Positions 33,276 through 41,544 of a stretch of DNA of 64,000 nucleotides are shown one piece after another. The stretch is from Pseudomonas sp. MF4836 (lineage in GTDB: Bacteria; Pseudomonadota; Gammaproteobacteria; Pseudomonadales; Pseudomonadaceae), in assembly GCF_002018875.1 (NCBI RefSeq), contig NZ_MVOL01000020.1:36863-100862 (forward strand), given 5' to 3'. Both the position numbers and the translations under genes were made by a program. The notes below the pieces were generated by a model that saw only the letters and a program-made list of their open reading frames with translations, searched no databases and was not told the origin of the DNA. How positions within the stretch are numbered: position 1 is the first letter of the stretch; every line of letters begins with the position of its first letter.

Positions 33276-34671
33276 ACCTGTGGACCTGCTGATCATCGGC
33301 GCCGGCCCCGCCGGCATGGCGGCTGCTATCGAGGCCTGCGGCCTGGGCTTGAGCGTGACGGTGCTCGACGAACAGGCCAGCCCCGGCGGGCAGATCTACC
33401 GTGATGTGCGCCTCGCCGACCCTCAGCGCCTGGCCGTGCTGGGTGCCGACTACCAGGCCGGGCTGGCCCTGGTCGAGCGCTTCCTGGCCTGCGGCGCGCG
33501 CTATATCCCCCAGGCCTCGGTGTGGCTGGTGAGCCCGCAACAGCAAGTGCATTTTCTGCACCTGGGCCAGGCGCGAACCCTCCACCCACGGCGCCTGCTG
33601 ATTGCCTGCGGGGCCTACGAACGCGCCCTGCCGATTCCCGGCTGGACCCTGCCCGGGGTGATGAACGCCGGCGCTGGGCAGATCCTGCTCAAGGGCGCTG
33701 CGCTGCTGCCGGCGGTGCCGGTGCTGCTGGCCGGCTGTGGCCCGCTGCTGTACCTGCTGGCGGCGCAATACCTGCGGGCCGGGGTCCAGGTCGCGGCCCT
33801 GGTGGACACCAGCAGCCACGCCGACCTGCTGCGCGCCTGGCGCCAGATCCCGGCGGCCCTCGGCGGCTGGCGCGAACTGCTCAAAGGTCTGGGCCTGCTG
33901 AGGCAACTGCGGCGTGCCGGGATCCGCCATTTCCGGGGCGCGCGCGACTTGCAGATCGAGGGCCAAGACCAGGCCCGGGCCCTGCGCTTTCGTTGCGGCG
34001 GGGATGAACATCGGCTCCCGGCGCAATTGATCCTGTTGCATCAGGGCGTAGTGCCCAACACCCAGATCAGTTGGTCGCTACGCCTGGAGCACCAGTGGGA
34101 CGAACAACAACTGTGCTGGACCGTGCACCGCGACCCGTTTGGAGAAACCAGTCAGCCCGGCGTGTTTATCGCCGGCGATGCCGCGGCCATCGGCGGCGCC
34201 CTGGCCGCGCGGGAACAGGGGCGGATAGCGGCCCTGGGAATCGCCCGTCAGTTGCAGCCCCTTGCTGCCGCGCAGATCGATGCCCAACTGCCAGCGCTGC
34301 GCCGCGCCCTGGCCCGGCACCTGGCGGCCCGTCCGCTGATCGACGCCCTGTACCGCCCACAGCAGCAGAACCGCATCCCCGCCGACGACGTCATCGTCTG
34401 CCGCTGCGAAGAAGTCAGCGCCGGCGACCTGCGCCACTACGTCGACCTGGGCTGCCTCGGGCCGAACCAGGCCAAGGCTTTCGGCCGCTGCGGCATGGGC
34501 CCCTGCCAGGGCCGCCTGTGCGGGCTCAGCGTCAGCGAAGTGATCGCCGAGCGGCGCCAGGTTTCCCCGGCCGCCGTCGGCTACTACCGCATCCGCCCGC
34601 CACTCAAACCCATCACCCTCACCCAACTCGCAGGTGAAGCCTGCCTCGACCGTTCCCAGGAGCACCCATGA
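33265..34671 (+). CDS. Large FAD/NAD-binding dehydrogenase subunit with C-terminal Fe-S domain
   Basis: This 468-residue protein starts with an FAD motif (LLIIGAGPAGMAAAIEACG) and has SPGGQIYRD, as in thioredoxin-reductase-like opine oxidase A/HcnB subunits. A middle NAD-type motif (VPVLLAGCGPLLYLLA) is present. The C-terminal part carries a BFD-like 2Fe-2S motif, VCRCEEVSAGDL and RCGMGPCQGRLCG, as in SoxA/HcnB. It forms the core of the three-part complex with the two preceding genes. The start has GAGGGGG. Its stop overlaps the RidA gene by four bases. Confidence 0.9.
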   Translation: MKPEPVDLLIIGAGPAGMAAAIEACGLGLSVTVLDEQASPGGQIYRDVRLADPQRLAVLGADYQAGLALVERFLACGARYIPQASVWLVSPQQQVHFLHLGQARTLHPRRLLIACGAYERALPIPGWTLPGVMNAGAGQILLKGAALLPAVPVLLAGCGPLLYLLAAQYLRAGVQVAALVDTSSHADLLRAWRQIPAALGGWRELLKGLGLLRQLRRAGIRHFRGARDLQIEGQDQARALRFRCGGDEHRLPAQLILLHQGVVPNTQISWSLRLEHQWDEQQLCWTVHRDPFGETSQPGVFIAGDAAAIGGALAAREQGRIAALGIARQLQPLAAAQIDAQLPALRRALARHLAARPLIDALYRPQQQNRIPADDVIVCRCEEVSAGDLRHYVDLGCLGPNQAKAFGRCGMGPCQGRLCGLSVSEVIAERRQVSPAAVGYYRIRPPLKPITLTQLAGEACLDRSQEHP

Positions 34672-35021
34672 CCTCTATCCAGCGTATCCAAAGCAACCCA
34701 CGGCTAAGCCGCGTGGTGGTGCACAACCAGGTGGCCTGGCTCAGCGGCATCGTCGCCGCCGATTGCAGCCAGGACATCCAGGGCCAGACCCGCCAGGTGC
34801 TGGAGCGTGTCGACCAGTTGCTGGCCGAGGCCGGCACTGACAAGAGCCGCCTGCTCAGTGTGCAGATCTGGATGAAAGACATGACCGCCGATTTCGACGC
34901 CATGAATGCGCTGTGGAGCGCCTGGGTCGACCCCACGCAAACCCCGGCCCGAGCCACGGCCCAGGTGGCTTTCGACGACGCCGAGATCCGCCTCGAGCTC
35001 ATCGTCACCGCCGCCGTCTGA
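34668..35021 (+). CDS. RidA-family enamine/imine deaminase
   Basis: This 117-residue YjgF/YER057c/UK114 protein has VVVHNQVAWLSGIVA, the GQTRQVLERVDQLLAEAG segment and PARATAQVAF, whose Arg binds the carboxylate of the substrate in RidA. It would hydrolyse reactive imines or enamines released by the dehydrogenase, which fits the operon. It overlaps the preceding stop by four bases (ATGA) and has a good AGGAG site. The exact subfamily is not clear. Confidence 0.9.
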   Translation: MTSIQRIQSNPRLSRVVVHNQVAWLSGIVAADCSQDIQGQTRQVLERVDQLLAEAGTDKSRLLSVQIWMKDMTADFDAMNALWSAWVDPTQTPARATAQVAFDDAEIRLELIVTAAV

Positions 35022-35171
35022 GGCTCAGGCAAGCCGCCCGCACACGCGGGCAACCGGTCAGGGCAGCCACCTGCGAGCCGCCCGACCCTGCGTTCTCATT
35101 GCGACTGCCGATAACGGGCGCCTTGCATTGGCGAGTGCCCGATGTACAACAACACGCATCCGGAGCTTTGT

Positions 35172-35954
35172 ATGAACCTGAAAAAAACCCTCACCGTCCT
35201 TGGCCTGGCCAGCCTCGCCAGTTTCGGCGCCAGCACCCAGGCCGCCGAGAAAACCCTGCGCGTGGGCATCGAGGCGGCTTACCCGCCGTTTGCCTACAAG
35301 ACCAGCGACAACCGCCTGGAAGGTTTCGACTACGACATCGGCCAGGCCCTGTGCGCCAAGATGCAGGTCACCTGCCAGTGGCAGGAACTGGAATTCGACG
35401 GCCTGATCCCGGCGCTCAAGGTGCGCAAGATCGACGCGGCGATTTCTTCGGTGTCGATCACCCCCGAGCGCCTCAAATCGGTGGACTTCAGCGACCGCTA
35501 CTACCGTATCCCGGCCAAGCTGGTGACCCGCAAGGGCAACGGCATCGAGGCCATTCCAGCGTCCCTGGCCGGCAAGCGCATCGGCGTGCAGCGCGCCACC
35601 AACTTCGACCGCTACGCCTCGGCCACCTTCGAGCCGGCCGGTGCGCAGATCGTGCGCTACGGCTCGCAGAACGAAATCTACCTCGACCTGCTGGCCGGCC
35701 GCGTCGACGCCACCCTGGCCAGTTCGGTGGCCGTCGAGGAGGGCCTGCTCAAACGGCCCGAAGGCGGCGACTATCACTTTGTCGGGCCCAGCTTCACCGA
35801 CCCGCAGTACTTCGGCACTGGCATCGGCATCGCGGTGCGCAAGAACGACCCGCTGAGCGCCGAACTGAACCAGGCCCTGGCGGCAATACGGGCCGACGGC
35901 AGCTATGAGCAGATCCGCAAGAAGTACTTCAACTTCGATATCTACGGCGAGTAA
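35172..35954 (+). CDS. Orphan ArgT/LAO-like periplasmic binding protein
   Basis: This 260-residue protein has a signal peptide (KKTLTVLGLASLASFGASTQA) and the family 3 binding-protein pattern: LRVGIEAAYPPFAYKTSDNR, GFDYDIGQALCAKMQ, SITPERLKSVDFSDRYY and KYFNFDIYGE. It is homologous to 14916-15695. The ATG at 35172 has GGAG eight bases upstream. It lies downstream of the dehydrogenase-RidA operon with a 150-bp gap and no permease or ATPase, so it would need a transporter from elsewhere. It probably captures the dehydrogenase substrate or a related cationic compound. Confidence 0.9.
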   Translation: MNLKKTLTVLGLASLASFGASTQAAEKTLRVGIEAAYPPFAYKTSDNRLEGFDYDIGQALCAKMQVTCQWQELEFDGLIPALKVRKIDAAISSVSITPERLKSVDFSDRYYRIPAKLVTRKGNGIEAIPASLAGKRIGVQRATNFDRYASATFEPAGAQIVRYGSQNEIYLDLLAGRVDATLASSVAVEEGLLKRPEGGDYHFVGPSFTDPQYFGTGIGIAVRKNDPLSAELNQALAAIRADGSYEQIRKKYFNFDIYGE

Positions 35955-36083
35955 GCCCTACCCCTGGCGGACGCCGTTGCGGCCCGCTAGCCGGCAACGG
36001 TGAACGTGCCAGACCTAACCCCCCCGAAGCTGGCCGGGCGCGTGACACGCGCCTGGCCAGTGGCGCTCGATAGAGGAAACAGC

Positions 36084-36500
36084 ATGCTCAACAAACCGGT
36101 CCTGTCCCAGCCCGACGTCACCCAGATGCTACTTGCAGCCGAGCACGCCGCCCGTGAACGCGGCTGGGCCGTGAGCATTGCCGTGGTCGATGACGGTGGC
36201 CATCCCCTGGGCCTGCTGCGGCTCGACGACGCGGCGCCCATCAGCGCCTACATCGCCACGGAAAAAGCCCGCACCGCCGCCCTCGGCCGCCGCGACAGCG
36301 GGGCCTATGAACAGATGATCAACGGCGGTCGCCAGGCATTTCTCAGCGCACCGCTGCTGCAAGGCATGCTTGAAGGCGGGGTGCCGATCCTGCACCTGGG
36401 GCAATGCATCGGCGCGATTGGCGTTTCCGGCGTCAGGCCCGAGCAGGACGCGGAACTGGCGCGCCTGGCTGTCGCCGCGCTGGACGCCGTACAAGGCTGA
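36084..36500 (+). CDS. GlcG/HbpS-family protein, second copy
   Basis: This 138-residue paralogue of the glcG product at 5389 shares AVSIA(I/V)VDDGGHPL, PISAYIATEKARTAALGR, NGGRQAFLSAPL and GAIGVSGVRPEQDAE. It lies 130 bp downstream of the orphan binding-protein gene and may be the last gene of the dehydrogenase cluster. The ATG has GAGGAAAC. The GlcG role is unknown (possible heme binding); its association with two different flavoprotein oxidase operons in one window supports a role in such oxidations. Confidence 0.85.
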   Translation: MLNKPVLSQPDVTQMLLAAEHAARERGWAVSIAVVDDGGHPLGLLRLDDAAPISAYIATEKARTAALGRRDSGAYEQMINGGRQAFLSAPLLQGMLEGGVPILHLGQCIGAIGVSGVRPEQDAELARLAVAALDAVQG

Positions 36501-36673
36501 AGCTCGCGCCCCTGGCTCTGGCCTGGGGTTTGCACCGAACATTCCGATACGAAAAATGCCGCCCTCCCCGCACCCTTCGCTGCTTACCTTATAGCCAGGC
36601 ATTCGTTGTGAGCCGCCAGTCGGATGGCTTCATGACGGCATTGTTTTTTGTCTCTATATGGATACACTCAGCC

Positions 36674-36967
36674 ATGGATTACACGCTCCAGCAGACGCCC
36701 GGTTTTGCGCGCTGGCATGCCTCACTTCGCGATATGCGGGCCAGGATCGCCATCGCACGGCGCCTCGAGCGCGCGGCGGCGGGCAACCTCGGCGACGTCA
36801 AGGCGCTGGGCGGCGAACTCGGTGAAATGCGCGTCGATATCGGCGCCGGCTACCGCATTTATTTCATTCGGCGTGGCACCTGGCTGATCATTTTGCTGCA
36901 CGGTGGCGACAAGGCGACCCAGGCAGCCGACATCCACAAGGCCCGCGCCCTGGCAAAGGAGTTTTAA
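36674..36967 (+). CDS. RelE/ParE-superfamily (HigB-like) toxin
   Basis: This 97-residue protein begins MDYTLQQTPGFARWHASLRD and contains RIAIARRLERAAAGNLGDVKAL and YRIYFIRRGTWLIILLHGGDK. That is the typical RelE/HigB-3 type addiction killer, an mRNA interferase. A longer frame upstream lacks family likeness. A strong ribosome site is not obvious, which fits a toxin made at a low level. It is followed after one base by its antitoxin gene. Confidence 0.85.
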   Translation: MDYTLQQTPGFARWHASLRDMRARIAIARRLERAAAGNLGDVKALGGELGEMRVDIGAGYRIYFIRRGTWLIILLHGGDKATQAADIHKARALAKEF

Positions 36968-36968
36968 T

Positions 36969-37259
36969 ATGGCTGGCACACTTGTTCCCTTCGACATGGC
37001 AACCCTGCTCGACAGCGACGAGGCCATCAGCGAGTACCTGTCCCAGGTCCTGGCCGACGGCGACACCGATGAACTGCTGCGCGCCCTGGGCCACGTCGCC
37101 CGTGCACGGGGCATGGCCCAGGTTTCCCGCGACTCAGGCCTGGGCCGCGCCAGCCTCTATAAAACCTTCGCCCCCGGCGCCAAGCCGCGCTTCGACACCG
37201 TGGTCAAGGTCATGCGCGCCCTGGGAATTCAACTGCGTACCCAAGTGACCCACGGCTGA
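36969..37259 (+). CDS. HigA-like (XRE) antitoxin
   Basis: This 96-residue protein carries a small helix-turn-helix (RARGMAQVSRDSGLGRASLYKTFAPG, a well-known addiction-antidote motif) after an ATLLDSDEAISEYLSQVLADGD start. It is the partner of the 36674 toxin. It has a strong AAAGGAG site eight bases before the ATG. The gene order toxin-antitoxin is the HigBA arrangement. The antitoxin probably represses the pair's own promoter. Confidence 0.88.
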   Translation: MAGTLVPFDMATLLDSDEAISEYLSQVLADGDTDELLRALGHVARARGMAQVSRDSGLGRASLYKTFAPGAKPRFDTVVKVMRALGIQLRTQVTHG

Positions 37260-37413
37260 AGCCGGCAGGCGGCCCTGAATACCCGGCAGCCTGTCGCCCT
37301 GGCGCAGGCATCGCGGCGAACAACCCCGGCAGGTCGCAAAAAAACCAGTGCGCCGGCTTGTAAAAAGCACCGCACCGCGACAGGCTTCGCCCTCACTTGA
37401 AAGGCCCTGGACA

Positions 37414-37752
37414 ATGGACGTCGATCCCCCTCTGCAACAGCAAATCCGCGAGCTGGTCAATGCACTGGTGACAGCGGACTACGCCACCCTTTGCGCTGAA
37501 GGCTGGCTCGGCCGGCTGCGCCAGGACGACGTGCAACTGTGCCTGCACGAATACGGCGCCACGCTGGTGGCTCCGCCCCCCGCCTTTATCGACAGCATCG
37601 AGCGCTACGCCTATCAGGATGGGTCGGGCCTGCACCTGGACGTACCGCTGTGGACCGCCGAGGAAGGTTTGAGCGACCTGACCCTGTCGCTGCAAGTGCT
37701 GTTCGAAGGCGACCGCCCACAGCTGCAGATGCTTGACCTGCACGTGCTTTGA
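37414..37752 (+). CDS. Small protein of unknown function at the head of the immunity-like array
   Basis: This 112-residue, mostly acidic protein contains LQQQIRELVNALVTADYATLCAEGWLGRL and ends LTLSLQVLFEGDRPQLQMLDLHVL. It is not recognised as a named family, though the size and acidic character suit a small immunity-type protein. The ATG at 37414 has AAAGG ten bases upstream. It is the first of ten same-strand small genes. Nothing beyond its size and setting can be said. Confidence 0.6.
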   Translation: MDVDPPLQQQIRELVNALVTADYATLCAEGWLGRLRQDDVQLCLHEYGATLVAPPPAFIDSIERYAYQDGSGLHLDVPLWTAEEGLSDLTLSLQVLFEGDRPQLQMLDLHVL

Positions 37753-37780
37753 ACCATCGCTTCAGGTGAGGACCTGCCCC

Positions 37781-38080
37781 ATGCCAACCAGCTTGAAGAT
37801 GCTGCAGATCGCCTACCCGCAGGGACTGCCCGACGCGGACTACCGGCCCTTGCTGGCGTTGCTCTACGAACACTTTTCCGACCGCAATCTGGCCGAACTG
37901 ATCGCCACGCTCAGTGCCAGGGATCCGGATCGGGTGCTCAACGATATTTACCGCGTCCACGGCACCGACAAACCCGATGCCGCAAATGTGAAGCGGGTGC
38001 AGCAGCACCTCGAAGCCCTGGGACTCAGCAGCCTTTACAGCGCCGAGCAGAGCCATGGCGAGCGGCCCCATGGGCACTGA
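37781..38080 (+). CDS. DUF3349-like small protein
   Basis: This 99-residue protein matches the pattern MLQIAYPQGLPDADYRPLLALLY, then LIATLSARD and DAANVKRVQQHLEALG, as known for DUF3349 proteins (mycobacterial-type, unknown function). The His/Gly-rich tail is odd. The ATG has GAGGA nine bases before. It lies 28 bp downstream of 37414-37752, probably cotranscribed. Confidence 0.72.
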   Translation: MPTSLKMLQIAYPQGLPDADYRPLLALLYEHFSDRNLAELIATLSARDPDRVLNDIYRVHGTDKPDAANVKRVQQHLEALGLSSLYSAEQSHGERPHGH

Positions 38081-38225
38081 ACAGCTAGGGCCCGAACAAA
38101 AACCGCCCCCGGAAAAATAAGCAGCTGATCGGCAAGCACTTACTGTGTAAAAATCCCCCGGCAGCGCCCCTTCTGCCCGGGTCGCTGGCACAAGGAAGCG
38201 TTCATTCACATCAACAGGGAACGGC

Positions 38226-38666
38226 ATGATCGTCCTATCCGCAGGCAACGTGGTCGACCCACGGACAATCACTCAACGCGAGCCGGGTTTTTCGCAGAAA
38301 GTCGACCGCCCTACCAAGGCCTTCAGCTTCAGCGTGACCCTGGATGAATTGCGCCCGGCGTTCTTTGTCCTGGCCGATATCTTCATCGCCGAATGCCCGA
38401 TCGATGACCAGCAATACGGCACCGTCGACATCCCCGAAATACAGGTTCTGGGCTACCCGGACCTACAGACCCTGGCCGAGCGCTGGCCAGACGTGGCGGC
38501 CTGGCTGATCCGCGAGTACCTGTGGCAGGAATTGCTGGAGCATCTGTTTCCCTACAATGAGGGCTGCCTGGAACTGGTGATCAACAACCTGTTCACCTCC
38601 GAGCTCAACGGCGATGTGCTGACGGTAACCGGTGAAACCTTCGATGCAGTAAAGCCGCGCCAATGA
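38226..38666 (+). CDS. Unknown small protein of the array
   Basis: This 146-residue acidic protein has the segment LAERWPDVAAWLIREYLWQELLEHLFP and VLTVTGETFDAV. It is not recognised as a named family. The ATG has AGGGAA. It overlaps the next gene by four bases (ATGA), so it is translationally coupled. It lies in the row of small immunity-like genes; an immunity role is only an inference from context. Confidence 0.68.
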   Translation: MIVLSAGNVVDPRTITQREPGFSQKVDRPTKAFSFSVTLDELRPAFFVLADIFIAECPIDDQQYGTVDIPEIQVLGYPDLQTLAERWPDVAAWLIREYLWQELLEHLFPYNEGCLELVINNLFTSELNGDVLTVTGETFDAVKPRQ

Positions 38667-39043
38667 AGGTTCGTCTGTTGCAATGCAAGCCCTCGGACCC
38701 GGCCCGGGTCAGCTTCCTCAGCGCCCACGGCACGGGCCAGGCCAACTGGTCAGGGCCGCAGCCGGCGCTCGACGCCTGGCTGGAGGTCGAGCTCGACCTC
38801 GACGATGCATTTCACTGGGGGGAAAACCTCAAACCCAGTACCCACCACGACTGCCAGCTGCGCGTCCAGGATGATGCCCTGCACCTGCGCGCCGAGCTGA
38901 TCGCCATCGAGGCCGACGGCACCGGGGCGCTCAACGTTGGCGGCTCGATTGTGCTGATTTCCCTGGCACCGAACCCGGAGGCTCGCACCGGGTGGGTCGA
39001 ACTGGTCGCGCGCGATGTCACGTTGCAGGGTGTTGCACTATGA
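38663..39043 (+). CDS. Unknown small acidic protein of the array
   Basis: This 126-residue protein contains WLEVELDLDDAFHWGENLKP and ends ARTGWVELVARDVTLQGVAL. Its family is unknown. It overlaps the preceding gene by four bases and the next by four bases (ATGA-type junctions), which supports it as real. Its neighbours are SUKH-like and small acidic proteins, so an immunity role is plausible but unproven. Confidence 0.68.
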   Translation: MKVRLLQCKPSDPARVSFLSAHGTGQANWSGPQPALDAWLEVELDLDDAFHWGENLKPSTHHDCQLRVQDDALHLRAELIAIEADGTGALNVGGSIVLISLAPNPEARTGWVELVARDVTLQGVAL

Positions 39044-39417
39044 CCCCGTCAACGCCAGGCCCGGACACCCCGTTCTGTGTCGCCGACGGCAGCATCCAAC
39101 ACCTCGGCAGCAGCCCCGGGCTGTTGCGCGTCGAGTTTATCGATTGGCAGCAACAGCCCTGGGTGCTGTCCTTCACCGGGCTGGTGGCCTACCAGAGCCT
39201 CGGCGCCGAAGGCACGGAGATAGCCGAATTGAGCCGCGCTCCCCTGTCGCAATTGCTGGCCCAGGTGGAGCCGGGGGAGTTGTCATCGGCCCCTGACAGC
39301 TACAGTTTTATCTGCGCCTGGAGCGGCCGCCCGGTGCTGAGCATCATCGCCGACGACTGTCGGTACGACCGGGCACCGCAACCGCAACCAGGCCCTCCAT
39401 CGAGCGCACAACCATGA
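39040..39417 (+). CDS. Unknown small protein of the array
   Basis: This 125-residue protein has FIDWQQQPWVLSFTGLVAY in its middle and a Pro-rich tail (QPQPGPPSSAQP). Its family is unknown. It is joined to the genes on both sides by four-base overlaps. A start at 39040 is chosen because it makes the typical ATGA junction. No membrane segment or signal is seen, so it is probably cytoplasmic. Confidence 0.65.
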   Translation: MTPSTPGPDTPFCVADGSIQHLGSSPGLLRVEFIDWQQQPWVLSFTGLVAYQSLGAEGTEIAELSRAPLSQLLAQVEPGELSSAPDSYSFICAWSGRPVLSIIADDCRYDRAPQPQPGPPSSAQP

Positions 39418-39860
39418 CTGACTATCAGCCCCTGATCGACGCCCTGGACGCCGGCGACGAGGAAACCTTCTGGTTCGGCCCCGCCAGCGCGGAGCAGATA
39501 CAGCGCCTGCAAGGCCTGCTGAAACTGCAACTGCCTGCCGACCTGGTGGCGTTCCTGCTGACCTGCGGCGGCGGAGGCGTGGTGCAATCGGAAATCGCCG
39601 GCATTGAAGACAACGACGCGACACTCTGCAATGGCGGCAGCCTGCTCTACGCCACCACCTATTGCCGCAGCGAATTCGGCTTGCCCGAACACCTGGCCGT
39701 CATCTACCTGCGTGACGACGAAGTCTGCTGGGCCGTGGATTGCAGCGCCCAGGGCCAGGGCCGGGTGCTGAGTTACAGCCTGTTCCAGCGCAAGATCGAG
39801 CGCGTGCTCAATCCGAGCTTCTCGCTGTTTTTCCAGCACTACGTGAACCTGCGGCTGTGA
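39414..39860 (+). CDS. SMI1/KNR4-family immunity-like protein
   Basis: This 148-residue protein shows the SUKH pattern: ASAEQIQRLQGLLKLQLPADLVAFLLTCGGGGV, then GIEDNDATLCNGG and VCWAVDCSAQGQGRVLSY. It overlaps the preceding gene by four bases. SUKH proteins are commonly immunity proteins, and two more SUKH-type genes are in this region (29968 and 40313). No toxin gene is seen near it. Confidence 0.85.
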   Translation: MTDYQPLIDALDAGDEETFWFGPASAEQIQRLQGLLKLQLPADLVAFLLTCGGGGVVQSEIAGIEDNDATLCNGGSLLYATTYCRSEFGLPEHLAVIYLRDDEVCWAVDCSAQGQGRVLSYSLFQRKIERVLNPSFSLFFQHYVNLRL

Positions 39861-39922
39861 CGCCATCGAGCGTCCACACCTGGCACCTCCCACTCTCTAC
39901 TACGGGCTCAGCGAACCAGACC

Positions 39923-40273
39923 ATGTCCAGAATCAGAATTGCCTCAACCCTGCCGCTGAAAAACCTCGAAGCCACCAAGTTCCTTCACCAACGCCTGGGC
40001 CTGCCACTGTCCATGGCCAGCGCCAAACTGGCGGCGGGCGCAACCGGGTTCTTCTACGACGGGCAGGTCTACAGCAACGAGCATGTGCAACAAGCGGCCA
40101 CGTTGCGTGCGATCCTGACGTTTTTCCAGGCTCGGGAAATCCCCCTGACCATCCATGAAATCAGCGCCGAGCAAGACTGGAGCGAGCTGGACCCGCAGCA
40201 ACTGGACAACGTCACCCTCGACGAGGAATGCCTGGGCAACCTGCTGGACAGTTGCGAGGGCCAGTACTCATGA
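39923..40273 (+). CDS. Unknown small protein of the array
   Basis: This 116-residue protein has TKFLHQRLGLPLSMASAKLAAGATGFFYDGQ, then TLRAILTFFQAREIPLTIHEI. It is not recognised. It starts 63 bp after the SUKH gene and ends 40 bp before the next. No strong ribosome site is seen. It fits the size and acidity of the neighbours. An inhibitor-type function is only a guess. Confidence 0.66.
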   Translation: MSRIRIASTLPLKNLEATKFLHQRLGLPLSMASAKLAAGATGFFYDGQVYSNEHVQQAATLRAILTFFQAREIPLTIHEISAEQDWSELDPQQLDNVTLDEECLGNLLDSCEGQYS

Positions 40274-40312
40274 ATCGCAGGCATCTCCCTGCCCCATCAC
40301 CGGGTGTGCAGC

Positions 40313-40762
40313 ATGGACTTTGAAATCTTTGAGCGCCTGATCGACGATGCGCGCCAACGGCAGCCGATCTGGTTCGAACTGGAGACGGACCAACCGCCGA
40401 ACGCCAGCCAGATCCAGCATGCCCAGCAGCAATTGAACTGCCTGTTGCCCGACGACTACCTCAGGTTCATCAGCCGCCATGGCGGCGGCTTCTTTGCCCT
40501 GGGCACGGTCTACTCGCTGGACCCGGACAGTAGCTTGAACCTGGTCCAGCTCAACCAGCAATACGCTGCCCTGCGCGGCCAACATGTGCTGTTCTCCGAT
40601 AACGGTTGCGGTGACCTGTACGGTTTTGCAATCAGGGACGGTCGCTGCCTGCCCCGGGTGTCGATCTACCGGCACGACGATGAGCGCTGGAGCAGCTTCG
40701 CCCCGGCCGACTTCCTGCAATTCCTGCTGGCCCATTGCGTCAACTATCAGGAGCGCACATGA
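40313..40762 (+). CDS. SMI1/KNR4-family immunity-like protein
   Basis: This 149-residue SUKH protein contains NASQIQHAQQQLNCLLPDDYLRFISRHGGGFF, YSLDPDSSL, VLFSDNGCGDLYGF and WSSFAPADFLQFLLAH, a textbook SMI1/KNR4 pattern. The ATG at 40313 is preferred over a GTG nine bases earlier. It overlaps the next gene by four bases (ATGA). It is the strongest immunity-type call in the row. Confidence 0.87.
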   Translation: MDFEIFERLIDDARQRQPIWFELETDQPPNASQIQHAQQQLNCLLPDDYLRFISRHGGGFFALGTVYSLDPDSSLNLVQLNQQYAALRGQHVLFSDNGCGDLYGFAIRDGRCLPRVSIYRHDDERWSSFAPADFLQFLLAHCVNYQERT

Positions 40763-41001
40763 CGTACCACGACGTATTCATCAACCGCACCGAGCAGTTT
40801 TGCCTCGGTATCGAGCCGGAGTCGGGCCGGACCTATATGTCCACCCCGATACGCCCGGGCCGCAGCCTGGTGGAGTTCGATCATTACTTCGAGCTGGACG
40901 CGGCGTCCTTCGAGCTGTTCCAGCGTGATCCGCAGGCGGCCCGTGCCTTCCTCGAGCGCTGCCTCAAGGGTGATGTCGCGCCGATGGTGGCCTGCCCATG
41001 A
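40759..41001 (+). CDS. Unknown small protein, coupled to the SMI1/KNR4 gene
   Basis: This 80-residue protein contains PIRPGRSLVEFDHYFELDAA and FLERCLKGDVAPMVACP. Its family is unknown. It overlaps both neighbours by four bases, so translation coupling is clear. Its size and acidic nature fit the row of small immunity-like genes. It could also be a partner or adaptor of the following gene. Confidence 0.66.
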   Translation: MTYHDVFINRTEQFCLGIEPESGRTYMSTPIRPGRSLVEFDHYFELDAASFELFQRDPQAARAFLERCLKGDVAPMVACP

Positions 41002-41309
41002 GAACCTTTTACGTGATCGCCGAAAAAGACCTGTTTCCCCAGTACCCCCATCACGCCGAGTGGCCCAAACAGGTTGCCTACTGCTTTGAGCAGCGCCTGT
41101 TCATGCTGAGCGAGGGTAAAGGTCATGGCATGGGCGGCAGCACGATTCCCCAGGAACAGATCCGCAAGCCCGGCTGGCTGGAGGTATTGGCCGGGGCCGA
41201 GGGGCTGTGGTTTCTGGATTTTATCGAGACCGAACAGTTTGCGGACGAGGCGCAATTCGCAGCAGCGTTGAGCCGGAAGATCGGTCCGTTGCAGACCTTG
41301 AAGTGCTGA
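40998..41309 (+). CDS. Unknown small protein, last gene of the array
   Basis: This 103-residue protein has MRTFYVIAEKDLFPQYPHHAEW, then QEQIRKPGWLEVLAGAEGLWFLDFI. Its family is unknown. It overlaps the preceding stop by four bases. Downstream, 235 bp of intergenic sequence contains no recognised gene, with an AT-rich stretch near 41410 that may be a promoter of something unseen. Confidence 0.68.
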   Translation: MRTFYVIAEKDLFPQYPHHAEWPKQVAYCFEQRLFMLSEGKGHGMGGSTIPQEQIRKPGWLEVLAGAEGLWFLDFIETEQFADEAQFAAALSRKIGPLQTLKC

Positions 41310-41544
41310 AGCGCTGCCTTGCATCACGTCGAAAAAAAGGTGTTCGCCCAGTGCTTTGGCCTCGGCAATCCATGCACTGGTAAAGAGCCTTTGCACCGGG
41401 CGAACGGGGGCTATTTTAATCGAACGTCCGAAAAAAGTCCGTGCACAGATTCTGAACAAATCTGCACACAATCACCGCGCTGAATGTTCGATTTGAGACA
41501 CCCATTGCGCCTCAAACCGAACCGGGTGCGGCGACAAACCTCGA

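Noticed and set aside
37414..41309. Row of small genes considered as part of a type VI secretion or Rhs locus
   Set aside because: No VgrG, PAAR, Hcp, Rhs or CdiA features were found on either strand in or near the row, so only the immunity-like nature is supported.
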